Positions 51,962 to 62,057 are shown, numbered from the stretch's first letter. The stretch is 64,000 nucleotides of DNA from Neorhodopirellula lusitana (GCF_900182915.1 NZ_FXUG01000015.1:121760-185759); one strand, 5' to 3'. Numbers and translations: made by a program. The notes: generated from the letters alone by a model not told the origin.

Positions 51962-52861
51962 TTGCCGCAACTCAGTTCCGGAACGGACGACTGTTCTGTG
52001 CCGGCCACCGGTGTTACCCCCGAGACGGGCGTGTTGCTGGTGGGTCACGGCACCCGTGACCGACGCGGCACCGACGAGTTCTTTGAGTTAGGCGATCGGC
52101 TGGCGAACCAGATGGCGGGCCGTGCAGTCGTTCGGCCTGCCTTACTTGAATTCCAGCCGCCTACGATCGCGACCGCTTGGGGTTCGCTGGTTGAGCTAGG
52201 CGTTCAGCGAATCGTGGTCGCGCCGCTGCTGTTGTTTGCCGCCGGACACGCCAAGTCGGATATTCCCGGCGAAGTGGAATCCGCTCGCGCCGCCACGCCC
52301 AACGGTGGCTCGATCGAGGTCACGTACAGCCGCCCGATTTCTCGGCAAGGCTTCATGGTCGGTGCCGTCCGAGAACGCCTGAGTCAGGCCCTGCAAACGG
52401 ACGCCGGTTTACCCGGTCAGCCAGCCGTGGCTAACGAAGTTTCCACCGCCATCGTGATGGTCGGAAGAGGCAGTCGCGATGTGTGCGCCTCGGCGGACAT
52501 GCGAGTCCTTTCGGAAGTGGCTGTTCGAGGCAAAGCGGAACCGAGCGGGACATCATTGGCCGACGAGCACAAGCTATCGCCTATCGGATTGGCCACCACG
52601 TTTTATGCGATGGCCACGCCGCGATTGCCCGACACTCTGGCACAAGTCGCCGGAACCGGCTCGTTTCGACGCGTGATTGTTCAGCCACACTTGCTCTTCA
52701 ACGGTCGGCTCTACGAAGCGATCGTGAACCAAGTCGCTGAGGCCAGGCAGCGTTTTCCTGAAGTGGAATTCATTATCTCAGACTACCTTGGTCCAACCGA
52801 TGCGGTTGCCCAGGCCATTGCCAGTCGCATCCAGGAAGCAACGTTGACGCGTCCTGAATGA
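51962..52861 (+). CDS. cbiX: Two-domain CbiX-type chelatase (sirohydrochlorin cobalto/ferrochelatase)
   Basis: 299 residues with two CbiX halves. First: GVLLVGHGTRDRRG with H29 and APLLLFAAGHAKSDIPGE. Second: AIVMVGRGSRD (His changed to Arg) and VQPHLLFNGRL. The first domain has the metal-binding His pair, the second only partly, so the active site may be asymmetric. CbiX inserts Co(2+) or Fe(2+) into sirohydrochlorin for cobalamin or siroheme. The start is a TTG; the GTG at 51998 is an alternative. Preceded by the HMA gene. Confidence 0.9.
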   Translation: MPQLSSGTDDCSVPATGVTPETGVLLVGHGTRDRRGTDEFFELGDRLANQMAGRAVVRPALLEFQPPTIATAWGSLVELGVQRIVVAPLLLFAAGHAKSDIPGEVESARAATPNGGSIEVTYSRPISRQGFMVGAVRERLSQALQTDAGLPGQPAVANEVSTAIVMVGRGSRDVCASADMRVLSEVAVRGKAEPSGTSLADEHKLSPIGLATTFYAMATPRLPDTLAQVAGTGSFRRVIVQPHLLFNGRLYEAIVNQVAEARQRFPEVEFIISDYLGPTDAVAQAIASRIQEATLTRPE

Positions 52862-52940
52862 GTGACGGCGTCTCGTGATCCGCATCTGATTTTCGCAATC
52901 CAAACCCGATCGCGTGACGAGCGCGCGGCATCGTAGGCGG

Positions 52941-54245
52941 TTACGGCAAGCTTACTGAAACCGAGCTCGGGAAAGCCAATTGGGCGTCGCCACGATCGTC
53001 GAACGTTCGAGCTAGTGAACCAATCGTCCGTTGCACGCGGCCACCGAACAACGTTTGCCCGCCGGCCATGATCTTGATCGGTTGGTCCAAGTCAATGAAT
53101 CCGTCGTCCAGGAAGACGTGCACATCACGGACGTCCGTCGATTCGAGACTAATCGTCTGGCCGTCCACCGATGCCCGTAGGACCGCTTTGGCCTTCGCAT
53201 CGGCCTCGTCAACGCCGAGCCAATAGAAACGATCGTGCAGCACATCGTCTTGAACCCACGCGATCTTGGTCGGTGTCGCATTGCGTGTATGTTTGGCCAT
53301 CCAGGGAAGTGCCACCGCGTCTTCGCGATCCATCCAGTGGCCTTTGTTCGGATAGATTTTCACGAAGTGTTCGTAGCCCTGCGGATCGGCCTCACGCAAC
53401 TGGGCGAGTCGGGTTTTCCAATCCGCCGCGATTCGGTTTCGTTTGTAGGCCGCGTCCTTGCCTCCCACCTGTAAAGCAAATGGGACGTTGCGTAGCCCCA
53501 GGGGTGTGGCTTCGTTCGGGTGTCCCGCCATCATGGCGGCCGCAGCCCATCGATCGGACATACGCGGAGCCAGCTGGTAGACCCCATCGCCGCCGGCAGA
53601 ATAGCCCATCACGTAAACGCGATTCGGATTGACGTTTTCAAACGCCACCATGTTTTCAATCAACCGAACCAGCAACGGGTCCAAGTGCTTTTGATGCCAA
53701 AGGTTCCACGTGTCGGTCGGGGCACGCGGCGCGACATAAACGCCTTCGTCAGGTTGATAAAGCCGTTTTTGATTTTCCCACTGACGGTCGTTGACGGCCT
53801 TGGGGGCACCGCCTCCACCGTGCAACGAGATGTACAGACTGCGACCGTTCGCAGGCATCTCACCAAACACGCGGTAGTCAAACGGCATCTTGTAGTCGCC
53901 GTGAACCAAAGCCCGGTTCTTCATCTCGGCTGCTCGCGTCCGGCGAAGCAGGTCGTTGCGAGATCGAACCAGCATTTCTCGCACTCGCTCGACATCTTCC
54001 CGTGTCAGTGCAAACTTGCTCCACGGTTGCTCCGTCACGGTGGCAACCGAATCCGCTTGTTCCTGGTTCAAAAAAGTGTCGAACGCCTCGACCGCAGCGG
54101 CAGAATCATCGTTTGACTTACCCGGCGTTGTGTCGCTGGCAACCACTGACGAAGGTTGAATCGTCAAGTTCACCGCGGTGGCGAACACGGCAATCATGAC
54201 CCCGGAAAGCATCGCACCCGTCGGGTCAACAAACAGCGGTCTCAT
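52941..54245 (-). CDS. Secreted alpha/beta hydrolase/esterase, PHB-depolymerase-like
   Basis: 434 residues. Signal peptide/anchor (about 10-37), a helical stretch (about 60-110) and a hydrolase domain at about 125-345: SLYISLHGGGG, VAPRAPTDTWNLWHQKH, nucleophile GYSAGGDGVYQ, DAAYKRNRI and KGHWMD. A C-terminal beta domain (about 350-430). Nucleophile Ser and a downstream His are present. Resembles esterases of the LpqC/poly(3-hydroxybutyrate) depolymerase group. Substrate unknown; periplasmic or outside. Confidence 0.88.
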   Translation of the reverse strand: MRPLFVDPTGAMLSGVMIAVFATAVNLTIQPSSVVASDTTPGKSNDDSAAAVEAFDTFLNQEQADSVATVTEQPWSKFALTREDVERVREMLVRSRNDLLRRTRAAEMKNRALVHGDYKMPFDYRVFGEMPANGRSLYISLHGGGGAPKAVNDRQWENQKRLYQPDEGVYVAPRAPTDTWNLWHQKHLDPLLVRLIENMVAFENVNPNRVYVMGYSAGGDGVYQLAPRMSDRWAAAAMMAGHPNEATPLGLRNVPFALQVGGKDAAYKRNRIAADWKTRLAQLREADPQGYEHFVKIYPNKGHWMDREDAVALPWMAKHTRNATPTKIAWVQDDVLHDRFYWLGVDEADAKAKAVLRASVDGQTISLESTDVRDVHVFLDDGFIDLDQPIKIMAGGQTLFGGRVQRTIGSLARTFDDRGDAQLAFPSSVSVSLP

Positions 54246-54514
54246 GGTGAATCCTCAGCGAACAGCGGCCCAGCAAATGCATCAGATGCGGGGCTTTGTT
54301 GAAAGTCCCGATGTCAGCACCAACATATTCAGCTGGTCGCGTCGAATGCAACCTGCCCACCCATTCAAAGAATTGCCATCACCAACGTGACGGACTATCC
54401 CAAGAGTCCCCGTCATCACCAAACTCGCAGTCGGCTTGGTAGAGGTCTCACGCCGCGAAACATTCACTCAAACAACCGCACGAATGCATGCGTCCGGAGT
54501 GTCTTCCGACGACT

Positions 54515-54546
54515 AATACCGGGTCGAATTAATACCGAGTCGAACC
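54515..54546. repeat. 16-bp tandem duplication of the stop region of the TPR gene
   Basis: CGACTCGGTATTAATT followed by CGACCCGGTATTAGTC on the minus strand, each containing a stop. Confidence 0.65.
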
Positions 54547-55473
54547 GAACTGCACTGGAGCCGCAATTTGGGTTCCGCCCGCATTCATTTGAACGTCGTA
54601 GGCGGAATTCAATTGTCGGCTAAGAGCGGCAACTCGTTCAGTGGCCATGGTCGCATTGTTGCCCAGCGAACTGCCACCCAGCGCCAAAGCTCGTTGGTAG
54701 TTTTGCAGCGCCTGGACGGAATCGCCCCCGGATTCACGCAATCGTGCCAATGCCAACCAAGCACGTGGGTTGTTGGCGTCTTGTTGCACTGCGTCTTCCA
54801 GGTACTTCAGTGCCGTTTGAGGTTCACCGTGTTCTTCGTACAGGCGAGCCAGTTCGATTCGCGGTTCCGACAAGGTTGGATTTTGGGCCGCCCAGTTCTT
54901 CAGCAGTGTGAAAGCACGGTCGGGGCGTCCCGAGTCAACCAACAGCACGGCGAGTCCGCGATGGCAATCCACGTGATCAGGATCGTGGTCCAAGCATTGG
55001 TTGTAGAGTGCTTCGCTTTGGCGGATCAGGTTCGCGTCCTGCCGTTGGTTGCCCAAGCGGTGTGTCGTCGCGGCCAAGTTGTAGTAGCCATCGGGATCTT
55101 CCGGAGCCGATGCGATCGCTTTCTGGAACTGTTCCATCGCCGCGGTGTATTGGCCTTGGTTGTACATCGCCGCGCCCTGCGAATTTTGGCTTCCGGCTGC
55201 CCACTGGCATCCCGAAAGTGTCGCGAACGTCAGGCCAGCGATGAACGAGAAGACGAGCGTGGACCAGGTCAGCCCGGGGCGTTTGATGCCGATCGCAGAA
55301 ACGTCTTCAGTTTCAGTGAACGAGTCTTCCGCAGGCAAAACCTCAACGCTGACCTCGAAGTCGTCCGGGTGAACGACCCGCAACCCCGAACCGGGCCGGG
55401 ATGCCGGCGCGTTTGTGGTGTCGTGTTCAGGGGTGAACTGAGGAAGCGTCTGGCGAAGTGCAGGAGCTGGCAT
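54529..55473 (-). CDS. TPR-repeat membrane/lipoprotein-like protein
   Basis: 314 residues. A 70-residue N-terminal region, a hydrophobic segment at about 72-88 (STLVFSFIAGLTFATLSGC, possible lipobox-like cysteine) and five or so tetratricopeptide repeats at about 96-285 (AAMYNQGQYTAAMEQFQKAI, LARLYEEHGEPQTALKYLED). TPRs mediate protein binding; the partner is unknown. The stretch of about 70 residues before the helix makes it a type II-like membrane protein or a mis-started lipoprotein. The 3' end is tandemly duplicated. Confidence 0.83.
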   Translation of the reverse strand: MPAPALRQTLPQFTPEHDTTNAPASRPGSGLRVVHPDDFEVSVEVLPAEDSFTETEDVSAIGIKRPGLTWSTLVFSFIAGLTFATLSGCQWAAGSQNSQGAAMYNQGQYTAAMEQFQKAIASAPEDPDGYYNLAATTHRLGNQRQDANLIRQSEALYNQCLDHDPDHVDCHRGLAVLLVDSGRPDRAFTLLKNWAAQNPTLSEPRIELARLYEEHGEPQTALKYLEDAVQQDANNPRAWLALARLRESGGDSVQALQNYQRALALGGSSLGNNATMATERVAALSRQLNSAYDVQMNAGGTQIAAPVQFGSTRY

Positions 55474-55693
55474 AGGGGGCGCTGCAGGAAGCGGGAAAGG
55501 GCGGAAGACGCAGAGTCATGGGTTCAAAAATCGGCAAGTCGCGGCCGATGACCCGTTGTTAACCCTTTTGCTATCGGAGTCGCAAGACGAAAGCGGCCCA
55601 TCCAACCAGAACCCAGAATTTTCATCCCCGCCAACCACCCAAGATTCAGAGAGTCCCCCAACCGCCCGTTGGAAATCGCATCCCAAGTATCAA

Positions 55694-55858
55694 AGACGCT
55701 CCGCCGTGCGGTCGCCAGCCAAAGTCGTAGCGTTCTCAAACGCTCTTACCCGAACGGCACAGGGCCTGTGCCTACGACAATCAAAAACCAACAGACTCCT
55801 AAGCCCCTGAGCCCCTGTGGCCCTGTGCTACTGCCCCTCTGTGCCCCTTTCCCCCTCT
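55694..55858 (+). repeat. G-rich repeat, left copy, next to the methyltransferase stop
   Basis: About 165 bp matching, in inverted orientation, 56527-56700. Shared blocks: AGACGCTCCG, CGAACGGCACAGGGCC, CAATCAAAAACCAACAG, GGCCCTGTG and CCCTTTCCCC. It ends one base before the gene's stop codon. Confidence 0.85.
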
Positions 55859-56515
55859 TCACCCCCTCATCAATCGCATAATCCGAATCGGGTGCTCCGG
55901 ATCATCCTCCAGCGTCACCAATTCCTCGTGGTATTCCCAAGGCTTGTCCTTGATCCATTCGCGAAACTCGTTGCCGATCACCCGTTGCGGGTCACTCAAT
56001 AACATCTGCCCGCCCTCAGCCAGTTCCACGTCCGCCGTCGCCAGCAGGCCAGGCCACAACTCACGAAGGTAAGTCACGTCGCTACCCAAAATCACGGGGA
56101 ACGGCTCGCCCCCAGTTTTGTCCTCGCCCAAACGCAGCACCCGGACATCCGCCTTCAGTCCCAGCCGCGACAGGCTCAACCGGACTAGGTTCAGCGGATC
56201 TTCGACGCCATCGGTCAGTGTCGCCTCGGCACCTCTCAGGATCGCGGCAATCCCAGCATGTCCGGTCCCACATCCCACTTCCAGGACACGATTGCCGAAC
56301 AGTTCCACTCGATCCAAATAGCGATCCAGCCCCGATGCTGCTCGCCAGGTCGTCGCCCAAAACGGATCAATCACGCCCTCTTCGCCCTCGTCCTGGCGGC
56401 GGCAGGCGTCCAGCAGCATTCCATCGGGATCGGAGGCCGCGGCGAGCGATCGCATTTTTCCAGCGATCAGGGTGTCTTCCCAGTGCCAGGCGAAATTGAG
56501 AGGTGAATCAGACAT
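55859..56515 (-). CDS. Class I SAM-dependent methyltransferase (METTL/FAM86-like)
   Basis: 218 residues. SAM site VLEVGCGTGHAG at about 78-89, then ATLTDG, and GSDVTYLRELWPGLL, the D-x-x-Y motif of lysine/protein methyltransferases of family 16. N-terminal helical region with ACRRQDEGEEGVIDPFWATTW. It probably methylates a protein side chain, but the target is unknown. Exactly enclosed by two inverted copies of a repeat (55694-55858 and 56527-56700), as if the unit had been mobilised or repeatedly rearranged. Start ATG opening MSDSPLNFAWHW. Confidence 0.92.
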   Translation of the reverse strand: MSDSPLNFAWHWEDTLIAGKMRSLAAASDPDGMLLDACRRQDEGEEGVIDPFWATTWRAASGLDRYLDRVELFGNRVLEVGCGTGHAGIAAILRGAEATLTDGVEDPLNLVRLSLSRLGLKADVRVLRLGEDKTGGEPFPVILGSDVTYLRELWPGLLATADVELAEGGQMLLSDPQRVIGNEFREWIKDKPWEYHEELVTLEDDPEHPIRIMRLMRG

Positions 56516-56526
56516 GGAGGTTTTTT

Positions 56527-56700
56527 AGGGGGAAAGGGCCACAGTGATGCAGGGCCACAGGAACTCAGGGCCACCGGGGTGTAGCAGCCTGTTGGTTTTT
56601 GATTGTATTAGACACTGGCCCTGTGCCGTTCGTATCGAAGCGTTGGTGAACGTAACGCGTTTAGCTGGCGGACCGCACGACGGAGCGTCTCTGTTACCTC
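56527..56700 (-). repeat. G-rich repeat, right copy, before the methyltransferase start
   Basis: About 174 bp, inverted relative to 55694-55858 at roughly 70% identity. It starts 11 bp from the methyltransferase ATG. A third, shorter relative lies at 61999-62057. Confidence 0.85.
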
Positions 56701-56747
56701 GCGATTCGAAATTCAACAGGCCCTAGACCACAAGAATCGGTGTCCAG

Positions 56748-57755
<1,008 letters not shown>

Positions 57756-57909
57756 TCACTCTTGAAGATGCCGAGGATTCATTCAGGCCTGAAAAGCCAC
57801 AATGCAGAAACCGCAATTCAGACCCCACAACTTAACTGGAAGCCGCAATTTAGTTGTTCAACCACCCCGGGGCTACCGGATCAAATTCTCCAAAACCGAA
57901 GCCGCAAGC

Positions 57910-57985
57910 GACTGTCGCCCAGTTCTCCGAATTGGCCGCGTCTTAACTACCAAACCCCATCAATTCGGAGAATTGAGCGACAGTC
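57910..57985. repeat. Long palindromic hairpin
   Basis: 25-bp arms (57910-57934 and 57961-57985; GACTGTCGCYCARTTCTCCG core) matching at 23 of 25 positions, loop 26 nt. It resembles REP-type hairpins; no T-run. Confidence 0.8.
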
Positions 57986-57991
57986 ATTACA

Positions 57992-58536
57992 TTTTTAGAC
58001 AGAGCGTTTTGGGTAACCCGACGCGTTAGCGAGGAACAACACAACTCCCCCACTAACCCTTCACGCTGCCCCTTCACGCTGCCCCTTCACGCTGACAATT
58101 GCTTTCATGCCCCAGTTGGAAGCAGCGATGCCAATCCGCACCACCACCAATCGCTAAACCCGCCCCAAATCAGATCGCCCCAATCATCCATCCCACGCCC
58201 AACCCCTTTTTGGACAGAGCGTTTTGGGTAACCCGACGCGTTAGCGAGGAACAACACAACTCCCCCACTAACCCTTCACACTGCCCCTTCACACTGGCAA
58301 TTGCTTTCATGCCCCAGTTGGAAGCAGCGATGCCAATCCGCACCACCACCAATCGCTAAACCCGCCCCAAATCAGATCGCCCCAATCATCCATCCCACGC
58401 CCAACCCCTTTTTAGACAGAGCGTTTTGGGTAACCCGACGCGTTAGCGAGGAACAACACAACTCCCCCACTAACCCTTCACGCTGCCCCTTCACGCTGGC
58501 AATTGCTTTCATGCCCCAGTTGGAAGCAGCGATGCC
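57992..58536 (+). repeat. Three tandem copies of a 202-215 bp unit
   Basis: Units 57992-58206 (215 bp), 58207-58408 (202 bp), 58409-58536 (128 bp, truncated). The 13-bp difference is one extra CCCCTTCACGCTG. Each starts TTTTTRGACAGAGCGTTTTG and includes GTAACCCGACGCGTTAGCGA. Near-identical, so recent. Confidence 0.93.
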
Positions 58537-58793
58537 CTAGCAGCCGTCCGCCCCGGCTACCGTTTTTCACCGCTTCGGCTTAGACTTCGCTAGGCAACGG
58601 CAGCGAAAACGCCAGCCCACGTCAGGCACGCGACAGAACAGTCACGCTCGGAAGCAACAGCCGCAGGGCGCTAGCCGCGGGTACCGGACTAACACTGGCG
58701 GCTAACACCTTGCCGCTCACGGATTGCGTGACAGTGCCCGACCCCGCCCGCTCCAATCACCCAACTCGATTCGCCTCAAGGAACGTCAAGCCG

Positions 58794-59270
58794 ATGGCCG
58801 ATTTTCTGGAACCCGGTAGCAAAGCACCCGCCTTCACCCTGAAAGACCAAGACGGCAACTCCGTCAAGCTGAAGGACCTCGCCGGCAGCCCCGTGGTGCT
58901 GTACTTCTACCCGCGCGACGACACACCGGGCTGCACGAAAGAAGCATGTGCCTTTCGCGACCGCTACGATGAAATGAAGGCTACGGGGGCGCAGCTGTTT
59001 GGTGTCAGCCCCGATGACGAGGCCAGTCACATCAAGTTCCGCGAAAAGTACGACCTGCCGTTCCCGCTGCTCGCCGACGTCGGTCACAAGATCAGCGAAA
59101 AGTACGGCGCGTGGCGAGAAAAAAACATGTACGGCAAGAAGTCGATGGGCATCCAGCGATCCACTTACATCCTCGACGCCGACGGCAAGGTCGTCAAAGT
59201 CTGGAAGCGAGTGAAGGTCGACGGGCACGATGAAAAAGTGCTCGAAGCACTCACCGCCCTGACTCAATAA
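58794..59270 (+). CDS. bcp: Thioredoxin-dependent peroxiredoxin (Bcp/PrxQ)
   Basis: 158 residues. Reduces peroxides using a cysteine: peroxidatic C47 in [11 protein letters not shown] and resolving C52. [18 protein letters not shown] and the C-terminal [14 protein letters not shown] are typical. The ATG at 58794 follows AAGGA; the frame upstream is repeat-derived and not used. Cytoplasmic. Isolated gene. Confidence 0.96.
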   Translation: MADFLEPGSKAPAFTLKDQDGNSVKLKDLAGSPVVLYFYPRDDTPGCTKEACAFRDRYDEMKATGAQLFGVSPDDEASHIKFREKYDLPFPLLADVGHKISEKYGAWREKNMYGKKSMGIQRSTYILDADGKVVKVWKRVKVDGHDEKVLEALTALTQ

Positions 59271-60034
59271 CCCAAACATCCTCCCGTCGCGGATCTCGCC
59301 AAGACTTCCGGCTTTTTGACATCGCCCACCTAGCACGTCAACATCACGCGGGCCCAACAAAACACTAGGGTCGCGAATTGGCTAGATAACAGTTGATCGT
59401 GTTGACGCACGGTTTGTAGAGCGATTGTCTCAATCGCTTGGGTTACCACGCCACAACATGCTCCCAAGCGATTCAGGACAATCGTTCTACTCTCGTCAAG
59501 CGAATATCGGGCTCATTCATGAGCCAACGCCCATCGTCTCACTAAGCCGATTGCCTCAGCACCAGGGGAAGGACTTGTGGGTAATTCGCAGCTTGTTAAA
59601 AATCCCTCCATTCATGATCCGCTGTCCCAGCAAGCTCGATCGGCTGCAAATACGCTCTGCACAAAATGAATCGGTGTCGGGCCAGAGTGAAGTTCGCCAG
59701 AAACCCTTCCATCGATCATTCGGTTAAGATTTTGGCGAATCAAGTTCCCCGAGGTTTCCAGCTGTCCCCCCAACCATCGATTTTTGCCACGAATTGAACG
59801 ACTAAGCACGAATCGTTGCGGAGAGTATTCGTGTTGATTTGTGAGATTCGTGGCTAAAGTAAGTGCCATTCGGCCAGCACCCCGATCGTCACGACCCAAT
59901 CACCCCGATCGTCATGACCCAGTCCCCGCGATCGTCATGATCCAGTCAACGTCTAGCGACCCCCAGTCAACGTCTAGCGACCCCCAGTCAACGTCTAGCG
60001 ACCCACAGTCAGCTCCAAACAGAAGTCTACTCCC
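59271..60034. other. Intergenic region with tandem minisatellites
   Basis: 764 bp. No gene recognised. The last 160 bp before the Hsp70 gene consist of two adjoining tandem arrays; see repeats. Confidence 0.55.
59881..60012 (+). repeat. Two adjoining minisatellites upstream of the Hsp70-like gene
   Basis: Three 23-bp units (phase marked by GATCGTC at 59884, 59907, 59930) followed by three 21-bp units (CAGTCAACGTCTAGCGACCC at 59943, 59964, 59985) and a partial fourth. Confidence 0.9.
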
Positions 60035-61924
60035 GTGATCCAGAAATACTCCATCGGCATCGACCTCGGCACAACCAACAGTGTCCTCGCGTACGCTCGC
60101 ACCGACGACGAAGCCGCCGGTCGCCGTGACGCCGCCCCCGAGATCCAGCTCTTGCCGATCCCACAGATCGTGGGCCCCGGCCAAATTGAATCGCTGCCCT
60201 CGCTGCCCTCGTTTCTCTACATGCCCCGCGATGGCGAATTGGAATCGCTCCACATCGACAGCTCACGGCTCGACGGCCGTGAATGCCCGACCGCGTTCCC
60301 CGATCCGGCCGACGGCGTGGTCGGTGTGTACGCACGAGGACAAGCGGCGGACAACCCACAGCGTGTGATCGTCGCAGCCAAAAGCTGGCTATGTCACGGG
60401 AAGCTCGGCCGCACCGAAGCGGTTCTGCCGTGGCAATCGCCCGACGACGTCAAGAAGGTCTCGGCGTTAGATTGCACCCGCCGCTACCTGCAACACCTCA
60501 TCGCCGCCTGGCATACCGCCTTTCCCGATGCCCCGATCGATCAACAACAGGTCGTTCTGACCGTACCCGCGTCATTCGATCCTGCTGCCCGCGACCTCAC
60601 CCGCCAGGCCGCGATCGAGGCCGGACTTAGCGAGCAGTTTGTTTTGCTCGAGGAACCTCAAGCGGCCGTTTATCGTTACCTCGCCTCCACCGGCGGCAGT
60701 TGGCGAGAAGCGATGAGCCCCGGTGATCGGTTGTTGGTCGTCGACGTGGGTGGCGGTACCACCGACCTCACGCTCGTCGGTGTCGATGCCGGCGAAGGTG
60801 AACATGCCGGCGAGCTGGAACTGCGCCGCCGCGCCGTGGGTCATCACCTTTTAGTTGGTGGCGACAACATGGACCTGACACTGGCACACCTCGCATCCGA
60901 AAAGTTCCGCGAGCAAGGCCACGACCTCGATCCTTGGCAAAGTACCTCGCTTTGGCATGCCTGCCGCGACGCGAAAGAAATCTTGTTGCAAGACGATGCA
61001 CCGGAAAAACACACGCTCAGCGTGCTCGGTCGCGGCTCGTCGTTGATTGGCGGCACGATCTCGATCGAGATCGAACGAGCCCAGGCGGCGGAGATGCTTG
61101 TTGGTGGTTTCTTTCCGGCGTGTTCCCGCGACGAACGCCCGCAGGTCAACGTGCAGAGCGGCTTCCAAGACATTGGTTTGCCGTACGAATCCGATCCAGC
61201 GATCACCAAGCAAATCGCCGCCTTCGTCAGCGATCATTTATCAGGCGGCGAAAGCTCGGGCGAGCAAAGTGAAGCGAACGCCACGCCGATCACGCACCTC
61301 CTGCTCAACGGAGGCGTCTTCCGCAGTGAAGCGATCCGCGACTCGATTCAAGGGACGATCGCATCCTGGTTTGACTCACCGCCCCAGCCGCTCAGTTCGG
61401 CTGCCGATCTTGACACGTCGGTTGCGATTGGTGCCGCCTACTACGGCTTCACCAAAGCCACCGGCGGGATCCGAATCCGAGGCGGCACGGCCAAGTCGTT
61501 TTACATCGGCATCGAAACCGCAGGCCTCGCCATCCCCGGTGCTCCGCGTCCACTGCGGGCTGTCTGCGTCGCGTCCCAAGGCATGGAAGAAGGCACGGAA
61601 ACCGAAGTCCCCGGCGAACAAGTTGGCGTCGTCGTCGGCACCCCCGCCCGCTTCCGGTTCTTCTCATCCACGACCCGACCGAACGACACTCCCGGCACAC
61701 GCTTGGATCGCTGGTCGCCCGAAGAACTCCAGGAAAGCGAACCCGTTGAGCTAACCTTGGAAATTGAATCCGACAACGAAGGCGAAAGCCAGCAGCCCGC
61801 GTCCCCCCAATTCGTCCCCGTTCGGTTCCAGTCCCGAGTCACCGAGCTAGGCATGTTCGAACTCTGGTGTCACGGCGTCGAATCCGACCGCCACTGGAAA
61901 CTAGAACTCAACGCCCGAGCCTAA
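60035..61924 (+). CDS. Hsp70-like protein with shortened substrate domain
   Basis: 629 residues. ATPase core: GIDLGTTNSVLAYA (about 7-20), VVLTVPASFDPAARD, LLVVDVGGGTTDLTLVG (about 231-247) and LLLNGGVFRSEAIRD. The C-terminal part (about 490-629) resembles but is shorter and more acidic than the DnaK substrate domain, with no EEVD-like tail. No DnaJ or GrpE neighbour. It may be an HscA/DnaK paralogue used for specific clients. The start is a GTG just after the tandem repeats, without a clear ribosome site. Confidence 0.88.
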   Translation: MIQKYSIGIDLGTTNSVLAYARTDDEAAGRRDAAPEIQLLPIPQIVGPGQIESLPSLPSFLYMPRDGELESLHIDSSRLDGRECPTAFPDPADGVVGVYARGQAADNPQRVIVAAKSWLCHGKLGRTEAVLPWQSPDDVKKVSALDCTRRYLQHLIAAWHTAFPDAPIDQQQVVLTVPASFDPAARDLTRQAAIEAGLSEQFVLLEEPQAAVYRYLASTGGSWREAMSPGDRLLVVDVGGGTTDLTLVGVDAGEGEHAGELELRRRAVGHHLLVGGDNMDLTLAHLASEKFREQGHDLDPWQSTSLWHACRDAKEILLQDDAPEKHTLSVLGRGSSLIGGTISIEIERAQAAEMLVGGFFPACSRDERPQVNVQSGFQDIGLPYESDPAITKQIAAFVSDHLSGGESSGEQSEANATPITHLLLNGGVFRSEAIRDSIQGTIASWFDSPPQPLSSAADLDTSVAIGAAYYGFTKATGGIRIRGGTAKSFYIGIETAGLAIPGAPRPLRAVCVASQGMEEGTETEVPGEQVGVVVGTPARFRFFSSTTRPNDTPGTRLDRWSPEELQESEPVELTLEIESDNEGESQQPASPQFVPVRFQSRVTELGMFELWCHGVESDRHWKLELNARA

Positions 61925-61942
61925 CCCCACCCCAAGCCAGCC

Positions 61943-61995
61943 CAGTAGCATAGGTTTCCACCCAGCGTCCCAAAAAAGTAGCATAGGCTTCCAGC
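61943..61995. repeat. Direct pair of AGTAGCATAGG repeats
   Basis: AGTAGCATAGG at 61943 and 61976; the second continues CTTCCAGCC, related to the hairpin at 26126. Confidence 0.55.
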
Positions 61996-61998
61996 CTG

Positions 61999-62057
61999 TG
62001 AATCCCCCAGCACCCACCTGAGTCCCTGTGCTCCTGTAGCCCTTTCCCCTCTTCCCC
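61999..62057 (-). repeat. G-rich repeat, third short copy at the integrase stop
   Basis: GGGGAAAGGGCTACAGGAGC on the minus strand, matching the outer part of the methyltransferase-flanking repeats. It abuts the integrase stop codon. Confidence 0.6.

Noticed and set aside
55556..55881. Short frames in the G-rich repeats (RTAQGLCLRQSKTN-type)
   Set aside because: Repeat-derived; two different frames of one copy and one of the inverted copy are open, so coding is not supported.
57992..58536. Tandem units considered as a CRISPR array
   Set aside because: Units of about 200 bp are repeated in full with no short repeat/unique spacer pattern and no cas genes.
58099..58540. Open frames inside the tandem field (VTRRVSEEQ-type peptides)
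   Set aside because: The same peptide recurs only because the DNA is repeated; no start signals.
59881..60012. 23/21-bp arrays considered as CRISPR repeats
   Set aside because: Units adjoin without spacers.
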